In this document: positions 45,881 to 58,692 of the stretch, in pieces
Layout of the letters: every line of letters starts with the position of its first letter
Position numbering within the stretch: position 1 is the stretch's first letter
From: Chelydra serpentina
Taxonomy: Eukaryota; Chordata; Testudines; Chelydridae
DNA length: 64,000 nt
Reading direction: 5' to 3'
NCBI GenBank assembly: GCA_037349315.1
Contig: JBAIAC010000004.1
Span: forward strand, 41,171,001 to 41,235,000
Program-made: the position numbers and the translations under genes
Notes under the pieces: model-generated
Seen by the model: the letters and a program-made list of their open reading frames with translations, nothing else
Told to the model about the DNA's origin: nothing
The model's database searches: none

Positions 45881-46599
45881 CATAGGCAGTGAGTAATGGA
45901 GGCTGGGGGAGGCTAAGCCTCTCCAAACCTCGCATCGCCATGGATGGGGGAAGTGGTGGATTACGGCATGGACTCACAGGGCCCATGCCCAGGGCCTTCA
46001 GCCAATTTGGAGGCCCTGGAAAAATCTCCCCTCTACCCCCCATGGCCAGGATGGAGGAGCTCTCGCTGCCCGCCATGGCCCCAGGGCCGCAAAGAGGGCA
46101 CAGAGCTTTTCTGGTCTTAGGGCTGCAGTGGGGTGAAGGGTGGGGAAGGGCAGAAAGGAGAGAGTGGGGGCAGGGCCTCGAAGGGAAGAAGCAGAGTGGG
46201 GGTGGAATGGAGGCGGGGTTGTGGGGGAAGTGGTGGAATGGGGAGGGGTCATGGGTAGAACAGGGGCGGGGCCATAGTGGAAGGGGCAGAATGGGGTGAG
46301 CCCATGAGTGAGGTGGTGGCCATGGGGTGGCGCTGCGGTCCAGTCTGGGGCTGAGAGCTGGACCCCATCTGGGGCTGAGCTCTCAGCCCCCCCTCTGTGG
46401 CACCGACTGAGTTCTCAACCCTTCCATCTCATCCTATCCGGGGCCATGGGGGGGAGGGGCCAAGCTCTAAGGCCTCCCTTCCCCCACCAGGGTCACGGGG
46501 GGCGGGTCTGAGAGCAGCGATTGGAGCATGGCCTCAGATGGAAGAGGTGGGATAGTGGGATAGCCTCCCCAAGGGGAAGCTTCAGCCCCCCCGCCCATG
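45881..46599. mobile_element. GC-rich hAT element, exact 8-bp TSD
   Basis: Bounded by cataggcagtgag on the left and ccccgcccatg on the right. An exact aaaatcag duplication flanks it at 45873-45880 and 46600-46607. The cataggc start is shared with 18803-19495, suggesting a common group. The interior is G-rich (ggggaagtggtggaatgggg words, 46200-46320) with spurious ORFs. No transposase. Confidence 0.75.
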
Positions 46600-46607
46600 A
46601 AAATCAG

Positions 46608-49600
46608 CCTATGTTCAATGTTCATGTATCTGGACCCACTTAGCAAACATGAGCCCCATTTTAACTGACCTTTAGGACTGCGTTCTGAAACCAGCTGACA
46701 AACATTTCTGAGTTATGGTGCTTTCTTCAAACCCGAGAATCAATGAATAGGGATCCAGATGAGGCCAAAGGGCAGGAAAGCCCTGTGCACTGAAACCACT
46801 GTGTCTCCGGCAGACATCCCTACCGAAAGCTCATTACCAAGTTATTCATTGCCCTACATCATGCAGGATCTGCTCCGTGATCATTGTTCTATGGAAATTC
46901 TGTGAAAATGGAAGAATGTCTTTTTCATTTGCTATTTCCTGCACTTCATCACCTCTCTTTTCTCTCAGGCAGAACTGGTTGCCTCTCATGCTGCTCGGGG
47001 TTGATCAAACACGGGGGCACCAGAAATATATACTTTTGGAAAAACAAAAAAGTGAACCCAAACGTGTCAGCAGTCTTCTACCTACTAACAATTTCCATGA
47101 GTTTTTCCTACCTAATTACTTTGCTATACAAGGGGAGGGGAGGAAGAGTTATTACCATAGCAACTGTCACAATGCATAATATTGAACATTACGCTGAACA
47201 GGCTGTACTTTCTAAGGAAACATACACATCATAATGACATATATATTTTTCTTTTGTACTTTTTGGGCTGTTTAAAGCAATAGCATGCCGCTGCTTGCAT
47301 ACAACAATTTCCAAAGGATTTAATAATGTCCCACAAATTGATTTGGGCTAGGTTTTGTTGCTTTTTGTTAACATTTCTATTTATTGAAAAATGATCATAT
47401 TTACAAAAGAAAAGAAGTAAAGAGACTTTTAAAAAAATCAAAATTAGCAATGCTGAATTAAAGCATAAAGAAGGCAGGAGATTAGGGTGAGTGTGTGGGG
47501 AGGGATGGGGTAACATCATTTTTGGATTTGCAAGTGAACATGGCGGATTGCATGTTTGCCGCCTTGCTCCATGATTTTATATCTGCTCTAGAACAAAGCA
47601 GCCAGATGTGTCTAGTACTATGTACAGGGCAGTGCCAGTCACACTCCAGTTTTGTGTGCATATGGCCAGTCTTTGTGGCCAAGGAGGGGTACTCTTTAGT
47701 GACCTAATTTTCATACTACTGTAAGGTACTATAAAAATGTCTCCCTTTCTCTTCCTATAGGTCTAAGCAAGTGTGTAAGAAACAGATGAGGTTTGGCAAA
47801 AAATATAATTCTTTTTAATACGACCATCTAGTTGCCACATTCAAAATCCAGTATGAAAAATTCCAGCTGGTGGCTATATGAACCTTATCTTTAATGTGTT
47901 TTTACCATGTCCATTTCTATCAATGACCATGAGAGAGAGGCACCAAAATTAATTCAGTTTGGATAAACAGTACCTTCCTTTAACCAAACCTTTTGGTGTT
48001 CTCCCAGACCAGATTCGATGTTTCTCATTGAAATTCAAGACTCCTCTAGTTATGTGAGGGGGAACAAATGACAGACCACTGCTAACTGTACTGAAACAGA
48101 GTAGAAATCAAAAAACATGCCACCTTCAAGATTCCCAGCTTATTAGAAAGTCACTGGATTTACCTCCTAGAAGACAACTGCGGGGATCACTGGGAGAAGA
48201 AAATTATGTACAGACCAAGTGGGCAGGGCCTTGTGAGCACTTCCAGACATTCAGATAGTGTGAATCAGCACCAAGGGTATTTTATGCTTATAAGGACTAA
48301 ACTTGAAATTTAGAACGTTTTGATGTCCTCTCTTTAGTATATATATGCAATACAGTCATGATTTTGTGTATGTTTCCTATAATATGCTTCTATAGTCCTG
48401 ACAGTACGGTGTGGTATTTTTAATGTGTGTGTTATTTTAATTTGAGTTCCCCAGTACTCCTGGGAGTAGAACATGAATTGTTTAAAAGGGGTAAGAGATT
48501 ATCATTTCAGTTTGAGATTCACAAATGAGCAGAATAACCTGGCAAATATACTGTCCTTTTTTTAGGCCTGAATGGAAAAACTAAACAGAACCAACGTAAG
48601 TTAGGCAAATCTAAATTGATCTTTGTCTTGCCCAGCTCAAAAGACTAAAAATTGTCTGAATCCCAAGAAAAGGCCCAAGTGCAGTTGTGTAGGGCTCGGT
48701 TCAGCACAGTCCTTCAGTCCATGATTAACTTTAGACACGTGCTAAAGTGCTCTGCTGAATCAAGGCCTCTGTTCAATTTTTCTTTGTAAACCATATGTAT
48801 TATATTCACTTTCACTATGATTCTTCCATGCTAGTAAAAATGTCTAAGGAAAGTAAAGTATAAGCAGAAGAAAGACAGTGTGTAAGTCTGTTTTTGTTTT
48901 AATTAATTATGTGCCCCTAGAAACTATAATTATACTGTTATGAAGTCCCGTTCACATGAAACAGTGGCTCAATTGCTTTTATGAAGTAATTTTTACTTTG
49001 TGCACATGGATTAGTCAGTCAAATAATTGTTCAATGTTCATTTGTTATAAGACCTAAATGATCTGAAAGGTAAATGTGTAATATTAATGGAACTGATTTG
49101 CTATTTTTAAAGCATCTTTTATTTCATTGCTGACCATAATTTAAAACTTGGCTGCATGGCTAATGTTGTATTTTGGCAATTGCAAAAATGGTCTGTGTGT
49201 GGTCAAGACAGCTGCGTCTGTTGTTTCTGAACATAATGCTGACTTAAGTAACCAGTATCCACTTCACATAGGATTTCAAACCTTTTTGCTTTCTTTTGTC
49301 TGCTCCCTGTGCTTCAAACAATGTTTGCATCCAATGCAGACAGAGCAGGTACAGATCAGAACCTTTGCTGTTAAACCTTCAGTGATGAACAACAGTATTA
49401 TAAGTTCACATTGTTATCTCTCGGGGTTCATACCAAGGTTTAACCAAATCTCTCATGCTAACCCTCAACTGAAATCAATTTCCATTTCAGAAGTGTTCCC
49501 ACCAAAATCTTGTAAATCATTGTATTAGCTGTAATAGTACTTTTAAACTTTCAGACGTACTGAAGTAGTCTGATTCCTATCTTATTTACACCAGCAGAAA

Positions 49601-51116
49601 TTGGGAATAATGCCCCTGAAGTCAATAGAGTTACACCACATAAATCTGGTGTGAAATGAGAATTTGGCCCAAGGTGCTGCGGTTACACCAAGCAGAGAAA
49701 TACCCCAACCATTTTAAACTTACAGAAGAGAAGGCATCAGTAGATATATAGGGCTTCAGAGCAACTGTACCGGCTGAGGTATTTACCCCTGAATGAGGCT
49801 AGACAGTGGTTTCTGCCACTGAGAACAGCTTTAAACTCTGGCCCTGATTCCATAGAAGCCCAGCCAGTGAAGATTTCCTGGGAAATGTGCCGAACCAACA
49901 CATCTCCCAGGAGACCTGATCTATTCCCCTTCCCATTGGGCACTGCCCACGTTGTGCCAGACAGCTCTCTGCCTTGTTGGCAGAGGGTTGAGTGAGGGGG
50001 CAGTTTGTGCCACTTTGTTCAGAACTACTTTCCATCAAGAGAATGAATCAGCCCCATACTTCATACAATTATATGTGTAGGTTACATGGGAAATAAGCAT
50101 AAATTAATTGCAGATACACAATTGCTGTGGATTCCATGGTTTTGTTTCTGTTTTTTATCAAAAGTACACACAGATGGCGTTGCTACAGATTAAAGAAACA
50201 AAGATGTGATTTCTTTTAAAGAATGCACCTACTGACACAATCCTGGGGGGCAACAGGAAAATGCTAAGCATCTGAGTCTGAAAATAACACTTTTAAAAAA
50301 TTCTTTAGTCGTGAAAGATTTTGGACTATACTTCATTCTGTATTCAGCACTCATGAACATTTAGCTATTATTCAGGGAACATGACTGTTGAGATTTATTC
50401 CATCACATTCCTGAACACCCTTGTAAAGTGAGATTTTAGATCAAGTGAACAACATGTCCCAGAGAAAAACTTTTTAAAGTAAATAAAAAGAAAAATTCAA
50501 ATCTTATCTTAGTACCTTTCTAGGTCACATAAATATATACCAGAAGGCTAGATAGAAATCAGAAGCTTACTACATGCTGATTTTATACAGGAAGAATGTC
50601 CCCTGATTTCATATAAGTATCATTATTTTATCACATTTGTATTATGATCGAAGCCACAACAATATAGGTGAATAATGTAAAAATTTTATTTTAAGCAATG
50701 AAGGCAAAAGAAATTGTTGTTATGGCTGATATTATCAGCTGGTGTAAATCAGCATGGCTCTATTAGCTTCAGTGGAGTGACAGCAATTTGCACCAGCTAA
50801 GGATCCAGACCTCCATCTTAGACCCATTGATTTGTGTTTTGGTATTGCAGCTTACCTGTTATATGAGATCACTTAGTATGTCAAGACCCAAATTCAGTAG
50901 CTGGGTATAGCATGGTAGTTCAGAATCAAAGTTCAGTCTTAACTCTGAATTTGCTTTGTTCTCATGAATTTGTCTTATAATTAGTCACATATGGAGGTGT
51001 ACAGAGCTGTAGTTTGTTTTGTGGTATAATTTTGTTTGGGGATTTTTAAATGTAAATGTCCCAGTCTTCTCCACATGTAACATCTTAAAGGATGCATTAA
51101 GCATTAGTCTAGTTTT
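46608..51116. other. No gene; small palindromic repeats
   Basis: Mostly AT-rich unrecognised DNA. Members of the ggtgtaaat/ggcccaa palindromic family lie at 49570-49672 and 50728-50812, and a gcttaa-type relic at 48690-48775. No ORF carries a known motif. Confidence 0.5.
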
Positions 51117-51117
51117 G

Positions 51118-51401
51118 TGCACCAGTCCACACTAACCCCCCGGTTCGAACTAAGATACGCAACTTCAGCTATGTGAATAACTGTGAATAACTTAGTTCAA
51201 ACTAAAAGGTACTTACCGCGGGTCCAGATGCAGCAGGCACGCTCCCCCGTCGACTCCGCGTACTCCTCTCGCGGAGCAGGAGTACTGGTGTCGACGGCGA
51301 GCACTTCCGGGATCGATTTATCGCGTCTAGACAAGACGCGATAAATCGATCCCAGAAGATCGATTGCTTCCCTCCGAACCAGGAAGTAAGTATAGACATA
51401 C
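51118..51401. mobile_element. Palindromic MITE, copy C
   Basis: Same orientation as copy A: ccagtccacactaa at the left and gtaagtatagacatac at the right, with ttcgaactaagatacgcaac near 51143 and gggatcgatttatcgcgtct...agacgcgataaatcgatccc at 51309-51353. Here the inner palindrome has almost perfect 20-bp arms. No ORF of its own. Confidence 0.75.
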
Positions 51402-52559
51402 GAGTGCTCTGTAATATCCCAATCAAATCCCAGTATCAATCCATTTTCATTGTTTAATTCCACCAGTAAGGTCCTATCCACACAATGGCCTAACACTACA
51501 CAAAATATATTTTTTTAACAAATGAACCAATTTCAAGCTAAAGGACCACAGAAAAGAATCAGAAACTTGTAAGTTTCTGTTTGATTTCACATCTGTAATT
51601 TACAAATGTACACGTTAAATCAGATATTATGCAAGTTTTCAATGACCAGTAAGAGCTCAACCCGTGGGAAATCTGAAACCAAGTAGTTGTTCACAAGTGT
51701 GGTTTCAAACCTACAATGATTTTATAAAAACCATCAAAATTATTAATATAATCTTGCATTCCCCAAAGGACTCAAAGCACTTTACAGGCCAAACAAATTG
51801 AACACTTGGTTCACTTCATCACAGCCACTTCAGGAATGAAATGCAAGAACTATTTAACAGTCTTCAGCTACACTACACCACAGTTTAGTAGAAGTGAAAA
51901 ATATCTAATCCAATTTAAAGTAGAGGGAGAATTTCAGCAGACAAAATGTAATTACTCACATTGGAATTTAGCCAGGACAGCAAGATCAACACCCTTAAGA
52001 AATTCTCTAATATCTAACCTACTGGGTATGAAACCATTGACTATTGTACTGAGGGATGTACAATGGGGAAGAGTAATAAATAGTATGGCAAATAATGTGC
52101 TATGGATATCTGGGCTAAAGTAATACAGTAATAATAATACTTTACAATTTCAAAGCACCTTTTATCCAAAGATTTTAAAGGAACGTTTACCCTGATACTT
52201 ATATGAGACAAGTAAATATCATCTTTGTTTTACAGAGGTCAACATTTTGTGAAGGACACAAGACTACTGTATTCTGGACAATCTTTTCTGGCCTTGAGAG
52301 GATTGAAGTCATTATTGGTCACGCAACCTGGCCCTTTTTGGTCATGTTGCCTGCCTCAGAGTTGAAGTCCCCACACATCGAGCTCTGAAGATCAGACTTG
52401 AGGTCAGGAGGGGTCACTGCCTGGTCACAGTCACCCCCAATTAACCTGGCTGCACCAGATCAGTAATAATCCTGTGGAGCTCTTAGAAGCCTTGAATAAA
52501 GCCAGGGTCATGGTCAGTCAGCACAACAGACCTCTGCTGTCTATGCATATTGTTGTTGT
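51402..52559. other. No gene; CORE-SINE/L2 tail-like pieces
   Basis: Short stretches near 51750-51790 and 52125-52235 (tttcaaagcaccttttatcc, catctttgttttacagaggt) resemble the L2/CORE-SINE tail. The rest is unrecognised. Confidence 0.4.
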
Positions 52560-52712
52560 TTTTCGAGGGGTAAACTAACTAAAGCACAGAAAAGTTACAC
52601 AACATGCCCTTGGTGACACAGCAGGTCAATGGCAGAGCAGGGAATAAAACTCAACAATGCTGGATTAGAATGTGTTATTTTAATCACAAGACCACGCTCC
52701 CTCTGTGGTACT
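52560..52712 (-). repeat. MIR-like CORE-SINE
   Basis: Reversed MIR order: ggtaaactaactaaagcaca, aaaagttacac, cttggtgacacagcaggtca and tggcagagcagggaataaaa. A decayed tRNA-derived part follows (aatcacaagaccacgctccc). Confidence 0.5.
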
Positions 52713-54482
52713 GCTTATTCACATATACCCAGGTTTTTAAAGGTATTTAGGTGCCTAACTTCCTGAGAGTTGAACAACTAGACCTTTAAAAATCTGTCCC
52801 TAAGTGCCCAAATCACTTTTGAAAATGGGATGTAGCCATCTGAGACTCTTGCAACACTTAGGCCTTGCAACACGTAGCAGAACAATCTTTAAATATTTGG
52901 GCCTTAGCTCCAATTCAGCAAAGCATTTAAGCATACATGGAACTTTGAGCACAAGAACTCTCTATGAAGTCAGTGGAAATTCTCACATACTTAAAGTTAT
53001 GTACATGCTTTACTAGAATGAGGAATGATACACCTTTATTTCTGGATTACCTCTCCAACCCTATGTACAACTATATAGTTGTTCTGTTTTATTCTAGATG
53101 ATTATCTTCTGCAGTGCAGGGGACACTGTTGTCTACAAATTGAAGAATTAAGACTATAGCCCCCTTCAAAGACATTGCTCTTCATGGAATAAAAGATTAG
53201 TCATAGTTAGGCATATGTGTGGAAAAACTGCTGTCAATTTTGGCAGCTCTCACTCTAAAAATTAAGCCTTGAGGATTTCCACCAGTGTTGGGACTTTTAA
53301 ATATAAATTCAAAAGCAACGATTAGGTTTTATAGATAGTTTACCAGACTAAACAGAGTTGTGAGACTGTGTTTAAGAAAAAAAGAAAAGCCCCAAACATA
53401 GCAACAACAGTAAGGATGAAAATAGCAAAGACTTCTGAACAGCTGTCCACCAGCTCCACCACATGGCACAGCAGAAATCTACAATTCAGTTGCTTGAACA
53501 CTTTGAAAAGGATCACAAAGTCTACACTTTATGTTTTAAAACAAGCAAGCAAATCTCCCATAGATTGGGCCCAAAAAATAAACCCGTGAAAAAGGCTGAT
53601 ATTAAAGTAAAAATGCACTAGATACACGGCCATGACTAGATAGATAATGGTTCCATTCTTCAACATGGAGAACTCTCTTTTTGTTGTGAATCTGCACAGT
53701 GCCTAGCACAACGGGGCCCTGATTCCTGACTGGAGCTCCTAGGCATTACCAGAATACACATAACCACTAATAGATAGCACAATGGAGTGGAATACAGAAT
53801 TAGAGCAAAGGAGTCCTCTCCAACCCCAGGCCATGGGGGAGCTGTGGAGCCATTCTGTGGCCAGTACTGCTATCCTGAGGTTCCTTTATCCCCAGGAGCA
53901 AATAATCTCTATTGGGCATGAGGCGGACAGGAGTATCCGTACAGCAGCAGATCTTCCAGCACTGGCCCTGCTCATGCTATCCTGGCCCCTATTTGTGCAG
54001 CTGAATGCCACACCCTGCTGAGGGTGCAGTCCTGCTCATCTCCCTTCACCCTTACACAGTTAAAGTACACCAGTTCCATTGCCCAGGAGAGGTACCATGA
54101 CAGGGGAGGAGGCAGCCAGATTTGCCTTGTTAAGAATATTACAGGATTGCAAAATCTCTCATTCTAAATTCATGGCACCTTGATTCTCAAAACTCCTGTA
54201 ACTGGATAAAAGGAACTAACCAAATGTTTATTCACTAGTCAAAAAAACCTGGCTTGTTTGACATGCCCCTGCAGGGGAATGAGTGGGAGCATGAACCCCC
54301 CTCATGCCCTGGAGCAGGTTTTTTTAGTTGCAGGAGTCGGTTGACACTGCCTGCCTGTTTACTTCCCACTGGAGCAGGTTAGCAGGAAGAGGCAGGAATG
54401 GATAAACCCTTTACTCTGTCCCCTCCCCGCCCCCAACACGCTGTCCAGCACAGCTTGAGCACAGCACATCTTTAGACTCTTA
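52713..54482. other. No gene; small repeats
   Basis: Holds taggtgcctaac wording near 52745-52765, a gcttaa-type relic at 52905-53015, and a cagtgcctagcacaacgggg fragment at about 53696-53770 that resembles a CORE-SINE 3' end. Otherwise unrecognised. Confidence 0.4.
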
Positions 54483-54764
54483 GTGCAAGTCTACACTACA
54501 CCACTACGTCGGTGCAGCTGCACCAATACAACTGCGTTGCCGTAGTGCAGCTGGTGACGATGCACTATGCCAATGGGAGAGCACTTTCTTGTGGGCATAA
54601 TTACTGTACCCATAGAAGCAGAAGCTATGTGGGTGTGGAAGTGTCTCCCACTGACATAGCACCAGTGTGGACAGCACAAAACTTGCATTGCTCGGAGGCG
54701 GGGGGAGTTCAAAACCCTGAGCGACATAAATTAGATCGACTTAAGCTGTAGTGTAGACCTGCCC
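54483..54764. mobile_element. MITE with gtctacactac termini
   Basis: The left end tgcaagtctacactac and the right end gtagtgtagacctgccc are inverted repeats (14 of 16 by eye). The interior has ctacgtcggtgcagctgcac-type palindromic words and no ORF of its own. Confidence 0.65.
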
Positions 54765-54879
54765 TGAATCTAGTGATCTGGTTGTCAGAGGTGTTGATCA
54801 GCTGCAGCATATTTTAAGTGCCCCAACATGGATTTAGGTGCCTAACTCAAGTTTGTAAAATTTGGCCTGTATGCTTTGG

Positions 54880-55026
54880 TTTCTATCGCTGTAAAATAGG
54901 TTTAAACCTATTTACTTGGAAGCAGAGTATTGTGAGGTTTCGTTGATCAATGTGTGTAAAGCACTTTGAGACTCTTCCATGAAATGGCCTATAGATGTGA
55001 CAAGGAGCATTATCATTATTATTATG
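54880..55026 (+). repeat. L2/CORE-SINE 3' tail
   Basis: Contains gtgaggtttcgttgatcaat, gtaaagcactttgagactct and a terminal attatcattattattat, the usual order of the L2-type 3' tail used by CORE-SINEs. Confidence 0.5.
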
Positions 55027-56095
55027 AAACTGAACCCACCAGCTCATTTAACATGTGTCACTATATAAATATCACAGTGATTTGGTGCCCAATAGGTGAA
55101 CAGATCCATAACACGTTAACAAAACATTGAGGCACTAAATTCATGCAGGGAAAGTTATTTCTTTAGTATTGTCATAGTTGTAGTCTAACATGAGTTGGGA
55201 TTGTTTACCAGTAAAAAAAAATATTTCTATAAATTGAATTTTGGTACCAAAACACTGTTTTGTGATGTAGCTGTTTATTCAAATGGTACTGCATTTTTAG
55301 AGTCATCTCAGAAATTACTATAAATTTAATTTACAAATCTACAGGAAACTTGATTGATTTCGATCTTGACATATTTCCAACACTATGTCAATAGGGACTA
55401 GAGGCTTTACCATATTACAGGTACCATCAGTTAGTTTCAGGCCTCACCGTGAAGATATCCGGTCCATTGGAGAACTCATCACTGCTGAAGAGAATATTTC
55501 TCTACCTAGTGCTAGAAATGTAGGTAGTGTGGAGAGGTGATGACCTGAACAGACAGAGAAGATCTGTTTTCTGTGTATATCTAACACAATGTAATAAGCA
55601 TTGCAATTCAACTCTTAAGAAAGAGGTGTGTGTGTGTGTGTGTGTGAAACCAAGAGAGTGAGTGAGAGAGGCAGAGCACCGTGAAAGTTACAGGCGTATG
55701 GAGAGCATTCATTTTTCAATTGTTGCTGTTTTGACTTCTGGGTATATTGGACTTTCCTGGCTGCGGTTGTTTCGTCTAATTCAACAACCTTTGTCTGCTT
55801 TCTCTAGGCCATGATTTTTCATTTTACTAATCATAATCGTTCACAAGTGCCTATGAAATTAATAGTTTCATAAACTTAGCTAATATATATGTTAAGTCAG
55901 TGTTTGGAAGAGGGGAGTGCAGTGAAACTTAACTCATGAGACCTGAAGTGGGGAAAGCACATGACTGGTTGTGAAGAGTGCATATGTCTGTGTGTTCATA
56001 TGAGAACTCAGCAGCTGGGTTGCCAAACTATCACTCTGGAAAGCTTTTCAACTTCCTTAGTAAATAAATCATGTTCCTGCAGTATTTGTGGTGTC
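55027..56095. other. No gene; GT microsatellite
   Basis: A (GT)n run lies at 55626-55646. No motif-bearing ORF. Confidence 0.5.
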
Positions 56096-56103
56096 CCCTA
56101 CAC

Positions 56104-56435
56104 CATCGGTTCTCAACCAGGGGTCTGAGTCCCCTAGGGGGTCTGAAAGCATGTTTCAGGGGATTCGCCAAAATAAACCAGCATGTAGGGCTGGTGTTAG
56201 AGTTGCTGGGGCCCAGGGCAGAAAGCCCACGCCCAACCTCTGCCATGCGGGGCTGAAGCCAAAGCCTGAGCATCTTAGCTTCGTGGGGTGGCATTGTGGC
56301 CAGGCAATTGCCCTGCTTGCAAGTTCTGGCTTTTAATCTACTAGATATGCAGAAAAACAGTTGTTATGGCACAGGTGGGCCATGGGGTTTTTGTAGCATG
56401 TTGGGTGGGCCTCAGAAAAAGGTTGAGAATCCCTG
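56104..56435. mobile_element. 332-bp hAT MITE
   Basis: Ends catcggttctcaaccagggg and (reverse of the right end) cagggattctcaaccttttt are terminal inverted repeats. Flanks ccctacac (56096-56103) and ccgtatac (56436-56443) match at 6 of 8. No transposase. Confidence 0.75.
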
Positions 56436-56977
56436 CCGTATACTTGAGTATAAGCAGAGAGAATACTGTAACAACCATCTTGACTTTATCTCATTGAAAA
56501 GGCAAAGCTGTAAAGTTTTTAAAGGACAATTCCTGCAATGCAAAAGATTGTCTTTTGTGATCCATTTTAAACATACACACACACAATAAAATGATACATT
56601 ATAAAGCTACATAACGTAATGGGTCTCCTGAGGTGTGTAACTGTAGCTTTCCCATATCAGCTTTTCTTTTCTTGAATTTCTTTTAGCTCTTTTCCACTGG
56701 GAAGTGACAAGCTGACATTTGGAAGAAGCCTTTTGTAAAAGAGCTTGCTGTAACCGCTATCTTTGATGCTCCTATTGTTGGTTATATGGAAGAAGATTGG
56801 ATTGTTGTAAAAGTAATTGCCACGATCAGCCCATTGCAACATTTGAAGAATGTTTTTATGGTTCCCGATGTTCCTGTGTGGTATGCTATTATTTTATTGA
56901 TTGACAACATGAAGGATTTTAAAAACATAGAGGTAGTGTGACACAAAGGGAGCAGAATCTGTCTCCAAGACCCAGAT
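56436..56977. other. No gene recognised
   Basis: A/T-rich, with a short ACACAC run at 56571-56584. Nothing further seen. Confidence 0.5.
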
Positions 56978-57838
56978 CCACCAAAGGACTTAGGCACCTG
57001 CCCCTAGATCTAGGTGCCTAAGTCCCAGTTTTAGATGCCACTGAAATGCACAAAACCCTCACTCAGCTGCTGCCTAAACTCTCTTGGCAGCTACATTTCT
57101 TCTGTAAAGTTACCTACGTTTCTGCTTCTGAGCATGGGAACTGCAACCTCGCTCTAGGCACCTGGATGTCTATTTCCCACCTAAGCCCCAGTGTGATCCA
57201 AGAACCGGGGAAGATAGGTGGAGGACCATTTGTGTTTCCAGTGGAGCCCAATCTGGTAGTTGACCTCAGAGAGCACTTAACTCCACACAAAACAGGGGAG
57301 AAGGATAGGAGGGGGAAAATCCTCCCTTATAAACTCGAGGCCAGTGGTTAGGGTACTCCCCACTCTGCCTGCTGAGAAGAAGGGATTTGAACAGGCATCT
57401 GCTACCTCTCAGGTGAGTTCCTCATCATTGGAGAGTGGGATATTCTGATACGAGTCTTTCTCCATTTCTCCTGTTGAAGCTGTTCCACTTTAATTATATA
57501 ATTGACAATTTAAATATTAATCGGGGAAGAGAAACAGTTAGAATCAATCTATTGTCCAGTGCCTCCCTGCAGCCCAGACCTGGGTACCTAGCTCTGTGAG
57601 AGGGGCAGGATTTATTACACATCCCTCTGGTCAACATTTGTCATTGGCTGTCTTAGGCTAGCATGCTGGCTTTTGTAGATCATATTCTTAGGTGCCTATC
57701 TCTCACCATCCATTGTATAGGGAGCATAGACGCTTAACTCAGGCTTTGTGGATCCCAAAGACGTTCCATTGATTTTCTAGGCACCTAAAAATTAGTCATT
57801 GAGATACTGAGCATCACAGTGCCTAAGTACCTTTGTGG
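56978..57838. mobile_element. 861-bp DNA-transposon-like element with 20-bp TIRs
   Basis: The left end ccaccaaaggacttaggcac and the right end (57819-57838, reverse: ccacaaaggtacttaggcac) are inverted repeats. The interior contains tRNA-like wording (ccagtggttagggtactccc near 57342, and gggatttgaac near 57384 read in reverse as a B box) but no transposase motif. No certain target duplication. The taggtgcctaa words also occur near 52750 and 54835. Confidence 0.55.
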
Positions 57839-58266
57839 CCTAAATCCATTGCCCCCTTGGGTGGGGTAGCCAACTCCTATGCTTCCTTACCCCAAAACAA
57901 GGGACATGTCAGGGGAAGATTGAGGGTGGAGGGGCTGGAATGCAAAGCCATCCAGTTCTTCCTAGTTGTGCATAGTCCACAGGGAGTTACAAAGAGCTGG
58001 TAAAGTTTAGATCAGTTCCCAGAAGGGAGTCCAAAATGACCCCTAGATTATGGGCCTGACTGTCTGGGAGGAGGATGGTGTTAATAATGACAGAGGACAA
58101 GAAGTCTGGGGAGGTTTGTGGAGAAATATATAAGTAGTTCAGTTTTGGCCATTGTATGATGGGGTCTGCTTACCCCGCAGTAGCCCAGACAGAGTTAGTC
58201 CCGTATTATTGACAGCGGAAGTCCCACCTCCCTGTGGGACTGGGCATGCTCCAAATGCTCTAGGAG

Positions 58267-58272
58267 TATAAA
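58267..58272 (+). promoter_or_regulatory. LTR TATA box
   Basis: tataaa within ggagtataaagggagg, about 114 bases from the LTR start, in a GC-rich context and upstream of the array. It sets the likely orientation of the LTR as plus. Confidence 0.5.
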
Positions 58273-58692
58273 GGGAGGAAGTCCAGCTCATTCTGGACTG
58301 GTGGCCGCAGGGGAAGGACCTGTCTGGGAAGCTCCTATGGAGGGACAGCCACAGCCCATGATGATGCTGGGAATCAGAGCCGCTCCAGGCCCACTTGAAC
58401 CCCGGTGACTGGAGGAGCCTGAGGAGGCGACCGGCCCAACTGTCCCCAGAGAATCCGACGACTCCTGGGGGACCCCAATGCCGGAACCGGTAGGAAGTGA
58501 CCCAGGGAGGGTGGTGGAGTGGTACCTCATGCCTGGGAAAACTCAGTGTGTTTTGGCAGGACACCCCTCCCCCCCGCTGAGTCAGTGGCAGGGTACTACG
58601 CCACTATTAGGGCCCTGCGTCGGGGCCCGGTGGAGTCAGGTGGGCCCGGGTCCCCCTACCGGGGCTGCCACACCCCTGGTGGGCACGCACCC

